A stretch of 15,447 bases of DNA from assembly GCA_016209345.1 (NCBI GenBank), contig JACQWH010000004.1:1-15447 (forward strand), given 5' to 3'. The notes beneath the pieces are model-generated. The model made no database searches and was not told the origin of the DNA. It was given only the letters and a program-made list of their open reading frames with translations. This DNA comes from Candidatus Uhrbacteria bacterium (lineage in GTDB: Bacteria > Patescibacteriota > Patescibacteriia > JACQRZ01). The position numbers and the translations under genes were made by a program. Below are positions 11,642 to 15,447 of the stretch, one piece after another (position 1 is the stretch's first letter; each line of letters begins with the position of its first letter).

Positions 11642-12166
11642 ATGTCCGACGACACGCTTACACTGGAAGGTGCGTTCAAGAAAATTGAAGAACTCAATGA
11701 AAAAATAAAAGAACTCACAAAACAGAATGAGGAGAATTTGAACGGCTGGAAACGCGCAAAGGCCGATTATATCAATTTCAAGAACGATTCGGAGAAGCGA
11801 AGGGACGAGCTGAACGGCCTTGCAATGATGACATCGGCCGCCCAAAACATCCCGATTCTTGGTAATTTTAAAAAGGCCTTTTCAATGCTTCCCGATGATT
11901 TGAAAAATTCCGAGTGGGTGAAGGGCATTGAGCAGATTTATAAGCAAATGAAGGAAATGATAAAGGGATTGGGTGTCGAAGAATACGCTGAGAGTGTCAT
12001 CGGAGTTCCATTTGATCCGACTAAACATTACGCTGTCGGCGAGGAACGGATTGATACGCAGGAGGACGGAGTCATTACGCAGGAGGTCAGTCCCGGCTAT
12101 ACCTTCCGCGGCACCGTCATCGTCCCTGCAAAAGTCATCGTGAACAAGAAGCAAAATAATTCGTAA
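11642..12166 (+). CDS. grpE: GrpE nucleotide exchange factor
   Basis: GrpE releases ADP from DnaK so that the chaperone can let go of its substrate. The 174-aa protein has the expected long N-terminal coiled coil (residues 10-45, EELNEKIKELTKQNEEN), the GWKRAKADYINFKND helix, the four-helix region (PILGNFKKAF, WVKGIEQIYKQM) and the C-terminal beta domain with FDPTKHYAV and VSPGYTFRGTVIVPAKV. The length is within the usual range. It begins 33 bp after hrcA and lies 44 bp before dnaK. No Shine-Dalgarno sequence precedes the ATG. GrpE also senses temperature in some bacteria, but nothing here shows that. Confidence 0.96.
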   Translation: MSDDTLTLEGAFKKIEELNEKIKELTKQNEENLNGWKRAKADYINFKNDSEKRRDELNGLAMMTSAAQNIPILGNFKKAFSMLPDDLKNSEWVKGIEQIYKQMKEMIKGLGVEEYAESVIGVPFDPTKHYAVGEERIDTQEDGVITQEVSPGYTFRGTVIVPAKVIVNKKQNNS

Positions 12167-12210
12167 TTCTACATAATAAGAAATCCATAACATATTAATC
12201 AAAATATACT

Positions 12211-14124
12211 ATGTCGAAGATATTAGGTATTGACCTTGGAACAACAAACTCCTGCATGGCGGTGATTGAGGCGGGAGAGCCGAAGGTGCTGGAAAACAAA
12301 GAAGGCAATCGCACAACGCCGTCGGTAGTCGCGATGAGCAAGGCCGGAGAGCGGTTGGTGGGCCTGCTCGCAAAGCGTCAGGCGGTGACAAATCCGGAAA
12401 ACACAATCTATTCGGTGAAGCGCCTCATTGGACGCCGCTTTGGCGATACCGAAGTGCAGCGCGACATTAAGCTTGTGCCGTATAAAATCGTGCAGTCAGG
12501 TGATGGGGTGAAGGTGGGCATGGGCGGCAAAGAGTATTCGGCCCAAGAGGTCTCCGCAATGATTTTGCAGAAGCTGAAAAGCGATGCCGAAGATCGTCTG
12601 GGTGAGAAAATTACCGAGGCCGTCATTACCGTACCGGCATATTTTGACGACTCGCAGCGCCAGGCGACAAAGGATGCCGGAAAAATAGCGGGACTCGACG
12701 TGAAGCGCATCATCAACGAGCCGACAGCAGCCGCGCTTGCGTATGGATTTAACAAAAAGAAAGATGAAAAAATAGTCGTCTACGACCTTGGTGGAGGCAC
12801 ATTTGATGTGTCAGTGCTGGAGGTCGCCGATGACACCGTGGAAGTAAAAGCAACAAACGGCGACACGCATCTTGGCGGCGATGATTTTGACTTGATTATC
12901 ATCAACTGGATTATTGATGAGTTCAAAAAAGAGAGCGGCATTGATTTATCCAAAGATCAGCTCGCGTTGCAGCGTCTGAAAGAGGCGGCGGAAAAAGCAA
13001 AGCATGAGCTTTCCACAGCCAGCGAGTCGGAAGTCAATCAGCCGTTTATCACGTCGGACGCATCAGGGCCCAAACATCTAGTGCTCAAACTTTCCCGCTC
13101 AAAACTTGAGGAGCTTGTTGACGGGCTTGTGCAGAAAACACTCGAACCGTGCCGCAAAGCCCTTGCCGACGCGGGCCTCCAGTCAAATCAAATCAATGAA
13201 ATCATTTTGGTCGGAGGTATGACGCGCATGCCGCTTGTCCAGCAGACCGTTGAAAAGTTCTTCGGAAAGAAACCGAATGTCTCGGTAAACCCCGATGAGG
13301 TGGTTGCCGTTGGCGCCGCGGTCCAGGCCGGCGTGCTGCAGGGAGAAGTGAAAGATGTCCTGCTTCTCGATGTGTCTCCGCTTTCGATGGGCCTTGAAAC
13401 GCTTGGCGGCGTTATGACCAAGCTGATTGAAAGAAATACCACGATTCCGACATCCAAGTCGCAGATTTTCTCGACCGCCGCGGATAATCAGACATCGGTG
13501 GAAGTGCATGTGCTGCAAGGAGAGCGCGAAATGGCGGTGGATAACAAATCGCTCGGCAGATTTATTCTCGACGGGATCCCTCCCGCACCGCGCGGCGTGC
13601 CGCAAGTTGAAGTGACATTTGACATCGACGCAAATGGCATCTTGAACGTATCGGCAAAGGACAAGGCAAGCGGCAAGGAGCAGAAGATTACTATTACGGC
13701 CTCGACGACTTTGTCAAAAGAAGAGGTTGAGCGCATGCAAAAAGAAGCGGAGATGTACGCGTCAGAGGATAAAAAGAAACGCGAATTGATTGATCTGAAA
13801 AATACCGTGGACAGCATCGTATATCAGACGGAAAAGACATTGAAAGAATATGCCGACAAAATTCCCGCCGACGTGAAAACAGACATAGAGGGAAAAGTGG
13901 AGGCGTTGAAAAAAGTGAAAGACGGTGATGACGCTGCCGCGCTTCGTACTGCGCTTGACGAGGTTAATCAGGTTGTCTCAAAGATAGGTAGCGCCTTGTA
14001 CCAGCAGCCGAGTACGGGCGAGGCCCCGAGCGCACAGTCGGGCGAAGCGGGAACCGGCACTGCTCAACAGCCCGGAGCGGATGAAAAGGGGCCGATTGAT
14101 GCGGATTTTGAGAAGAAGGAATAG
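12211..14124 (+). CDS. dnaK: Chaperone DnaK (Hsp70)
   Basis: DnaK is the ATP-driven Hsp70 that binds exposed hydrophobic peptides with help from DnaJ and GrpE. The 637-aa protein is full length. The N-terminal ATPase domain shows GIDLGTTNSC (residues 5-14), VITVPAYFDDSQRQATKDAG, the NEPTAAALAYG motif, VYDLGGGTFDVSVLE and ILVGGMTRMP. The conserved linker DVLLLDVSPLS leads to the substrate-binding beta domain and a helical lid. The tail is disordered, rich in Ala, Gly and Gln, and ends in DADFEKKE, the usual bacterial type. ATG 12211 is the family start; no Shine-Dalgarno sequence is visible in the A+T-rich 44-bp gap before it. It should be controlled by CIRCE through the hrcA promoter, since no internal promoter is evident. 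Confidence 0.98.
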   Translation: MSKILGIDLGTTNSCMAVIEAGEPKVLENKEGNRTTPSVVAMSKAGERLVGLLAKRQAVTNPENTIYSVKRLIGRRFGDTEVQRDIKLVPYKIVQSGDGVKVGMGGKEYSAQEVSAMILQKLKSDAEDRLGEKITEAVITVPAYFDDSQRQATKDAGKIAGLDVKRIINEPTAAALAYGFNKKKDEKIVVYDLGGGTFDVSVLEVADDTVEVKATNGDTHLGGDDFDLIIINWIIDEFKKESGIDLSKDQLALQRLKEAAEKAKHELSTASESEVNQPFITSDASGPKHLVLKLSRSKLEELVDGLVQKTLEPCRKALADAGLQSNQINEIILVGGMTRMPLVQQTVEKFFGKKPNVSVNPDEVVAVGAAVQAGVLQGEVKDVLLLDVSPLSMGLETLGGVMTKLIERNTTIPTSKSQIFSTAADNQTSVEVHVLQGEREMAVDNKSLGRFILDGIPPAPRGVPQVEVTFDIDANGILNVSAKDKASGKEQKITITASTTLSKEEVERMQKEAEMYASEDKKKRELIDLKNTVDSIVYQTEKTLKEYADKIPADVKTDIEGKVEALKKVKDGDDAAALRTALDEVNQVVSKIGSALYQQPSTGEAPSAQSGEAGTGTAQQPGADEKGPIDADFEKKE

Positions 14125-14172
14125 CAAATCGTAACTCGTAACTAGTAAATCGTAACTCGTAATTCAACAAAA
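14124..14172 (+). repeat. Heptad spacer between dnaK and dnaJ
   Basis: From the last base of the dnaK stop codon, the gap divides into seven 7-bp words: GCAAATC, GTAACTC, GTAACTA, GTAAATC, GTAACTC, GTAATTC and AACAAAA. The GTG start of dnaJ follows at once. Two 18-bp segments (14126-14143 and 14147-14164) match at 17 of 18 positions with a period of 21. There is no ribosome binding site. Confidence 0.75.
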
Positions 14173-15267
14173 GTGAAGAAGGACTACTACGCGATTCTAG
14201 GCGTTTCAACGAATGCCACCAGTGACGAAATAAAAAAAGCATTCCGCAAACTTGCGCATCAGCACCACCCTGATAAGGAAGGGGGAGATGCAACGAAATT
14301 CAAAGAAGCAAACGAAGCATACCAGGTGCTTTCCGATGACGGGAAGCGGAAGAAGTATGATCAGTTCGGCGCTGATTTCGACAAGTATGGTGGGGGATCG
14401 CATGGACATTCATGGGAGGATTACGCGCAACAGTCAGGATTCGGTTTCAATAACGGCGTTGAGTTTGACATGAGCGATCTTGGTGAAATGTTCGGCGATA
14501 TGTTCGGATTTGGCGGGGGACGGCGATCGTCACAGCAATCCCGGGGCGCGAATCTACAGCTTGAACTCGCAATAGATTTTCGCGAGGCGGCATTTGGCGA
14601 GAAAAAAGACGTGCGCTTTTCCCGTCAGGTATCCTGCGTGCAGTGCGCCGGCACCGGTGCCGAGAAAGGATCACCGCGCCCTACCTGCAAGCCATGCAAT
14701 GGAAGCGGACAGGTGGTGACGATAAAGCGTTCCATTTTCGGTGCCATGCAAACCGCATCGCCCTGCGCACCATGCAAAGGTACGGGCACCATTATTGAAA
14801 AATCATGCAAGGAGTGTCACGGGGAAGGGCGGACGCGCAAAGATGTCATGTTGTCCGTGTCCATCCCTGCGGGCATTGATGACGGAGAGACAATTCGTTT
14901 GCGCGGCGAGGGTGACACGGGCCAGCACGGCATGCCTTCTGGGGATTTGTTTATCCGTATGCGCGTTAAGCCAGACAAGCGCTTTGTGCGCCAGGGCGCA
15001 GATCTGTATTGTACGGTCCCGCTGAAAATAACGGATAGCATTCTTGGTGCCACCATTCCCATTGATACGCTGGACGGCGAGGTCGACATGAAGGTACCTG
15101 CCGGCACGAAGTCAGGCACGCAATTTCGGCTTGCTAATCTTGGTGTTCACTATTTGAATAAAAACGGCCGCGGGTCGCTCATCGCGCAAGTAGATGTGGC
15201 ACCGCCAAAATCATTATACAAAAAACAGAAAGAACTTCTTGAGCAGTTGAAAAAAGAGGGCTTGTAA
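14173..15267 (+). CDS. dnaJ: Chaperone DnaJ (Hsp40)
   Basis: DnaJ delivers unfolded substrates to DnaK and stimulates its ATPase. The 364-aa protein has all type-I domains: a J-domain (residues 1-65) with the HPD motif in HQHHPDKEGG, a Gly/Phe-rich linker (about 72-115, GFGFNN, MFGFGGG), and a zinc domain with four CxxCxGxG-type repeats (CVQCAGTG, CKPCNGSG, CAPCKGTG, CKECHGEG). These are followed by the C-terminal substrate-binding and dimerisation domain (VSIPAGIDDGETIRL, GDLFIRMRVKPDKRFVRQG, VPAGTKSGTQFRL). The start is GTG at 14173, because the family sequence KKDYYAILGV follows directly; no ATG lies upstream in frame near it. The stop codon sits in the loop of the operon terminator. Confidence 0.97.
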   Translation: MKKDYYAILGVSTNATSDEIKKAFRKLAHQHHPDKEGGDATKFKEANEAYQVLSDDGKRKKYDQFGADFDKYGGGSHGHSWEDYAQQSGFGFNNGVEFDMSDLGEMFGDMFGFGGGRRSSQQSRGANLQLELAIDFREAAFGEKKDVRFSRQVSCVQCAGTGAEKGSPRPTCKPCNGSGQVVTIKRSIFGAMQTASPCAPCKGTGTIIEKSCKECHGEGRTRKDVMLSVSIPAGIDDGETIRLRGEGDTGQHGMPSGDLFIRMRVKPDKRFVRQGADLYCTVPLKITDSILGATIPIDTLDGEVDMKVPAGTKSGTQFRLANLGVHYLNKNGRGSLIAQVDVAPPKSLYKKQKELLEQLKKEGL

Positions 15268-15280
15268 GGGCTCTCTTTTT
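15251..15280 (+). terminator. Operon terminator overlapping the dnaJ stop codon
   Basis: A 13-bp stem with three G-U pairs joins 15251-15263 (AAAAAGAGGGCTT) to 15268-15280 (GGGCTCTCTTTTT) around the loop GTAA. The TAA of dnaJ (15265-15267) lies in the loop, so terminating ribosomes cover the hairpin. The A-rich left arm and T-rich right arm would let it work in both directions. Confidence 0.75.
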
Positions 15281-15290
15281 GTGGTATAAT
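15262..15290 (+). promoter_or_regulatory. Promoter pointing out of the window, inside the dnaJ terminator
   Basis: A perfect -10 box TATAAT (15285-15290) lies 17 bp after TTGTAA (15262-15267), a 4-of-6 match to the -35 consensus. Transcription would start near 15297. The -35 box overlaps the last bases of dnaJ and the terminator loop. A small hairpin (GTAGA 15302-15306, TCTAC 15312-15316) lies in the new leader. No coding start is visible before the window ends. Confidence 0.6.
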
Positions 15291-15362
15291 AGAGACTCTA
15301 GGTAGAGGTTATCTACGCAATAAAACCGGTGCATCTTTACTCTCCTAAAATCGCTAAAGCAT

Positions 15363-15447
15363 TGTCATCCCGGCGCAGGCCGGGATCCAGTCTATAGCTA
15401 TGGTATTTCCTTATAAGGATTTATTTTTAGTCTGGATTCCCGCCTCC
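15363..15447. repeat. REP-like inverted repeat element, cut by the window end
   Basis: The left unit contains a perfect hairpin, ATCCCGGC (15367-15374), GCAG, GCCGGGAT (15379-15386), followed by CCAG. About 45 bp later the mirror unit begins with CTGGATTCCCGCC (15432-15444) and is interrupted by the window edge. This is the arrangement of dispersed REP/BIME-type elements with GTCAT-CCCGG...CCGGG-ATCCAG units that occur in many copies in various bacterial genomes. The region between units holds only the palindrome CCTTATAAGG (15409-15418). The promoter at 15262-15290 points into the element. Confidence 0.65.

Noticed and set aside
12408..13817. Long minus-strand frames inside dnaK
   Set aside because: They are antisense shadows of a firmly identified gene and have no start signals or family resemblance.

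Overview
The window looks like a piece of a Patescibacteria (Candidate Phyla Radiation) chromosome, probably of the Parcubacteria group. This is an inference from gene content: a long Cys-rich double-zinc-ribbon protein of a type I associate with CPR genomes, a short HrcA (228 aa against roughly 340 in most bacteria), compact gene spacing, many first genes without a Shine-Dalgarno sequence, and intergenic spacers built from short repeated words. No rRNA or marker protein is present to fix the taxon.

Layout. (1) 1-181: one end of an insertion sequence with the first codons of a leftward transposase, ending just before an unrecognised 298-aa gene (193-1089). (2) 1090-1527: a regulatory gap with a perfect 38-bp palindrome, a promoter, a possible 42-codon ORF overlapping a strong terminator, and a promoter that would give an almost leaderless transcript. 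(3) 1528-5280: an apparent operon of an ABC ATPase (split by an in-frame TAA), two ABC-2 type permeases and a cyclopropane-fatty-acid synthase, which suggests an envelope or lipid function. (4) 5406-9637: a Cys-rich protein with nested internal duplications, an orphan ParA-like ATPase, an exported CARDB-like protein with a C-terminal membrane anchor, and a TPR-like protein, closed by a terminator. (5) 9672-10710: a G+C-rich stretch with two small, strongly SD-led unknown ORFs, three terminators on its borders and inside, and a foldable segment that may be a structured RNA. (6) 10720-15280: the heat-shock operon hrcA-grpE-dnaK-dnaJ, with a near-consensus promoter and a CIRCE operator, ending in a terminator that carries the dnaJ stop codon in its loop. 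(7) 15262-15447: a promoter leading out of the window and a REP-like inverted repeat cut by the window edge.

How the genes fit together. HrcA should bind CIRCE and repress its own operon. GrpE and DnaJ are the nucleotide-exchange factor and J-domain co-chaperone of DnaK. The ABC transporter and Cfa are co-directional and tightly spaced, so they are probably co-transcribed.

The most unusual signal is not a gene. Several intergenic gaps (5281-5405, 10781-10921, 11606-11640, 14124-14172) are built from strict 7-bp words. Three of them run up to, or within one base of, the next start codon. In two gaps the words switch strand half-way, so that the transcript could fold into long hairpins. The clearest case lies between CIRCE and hrcA, with 18 heptads.
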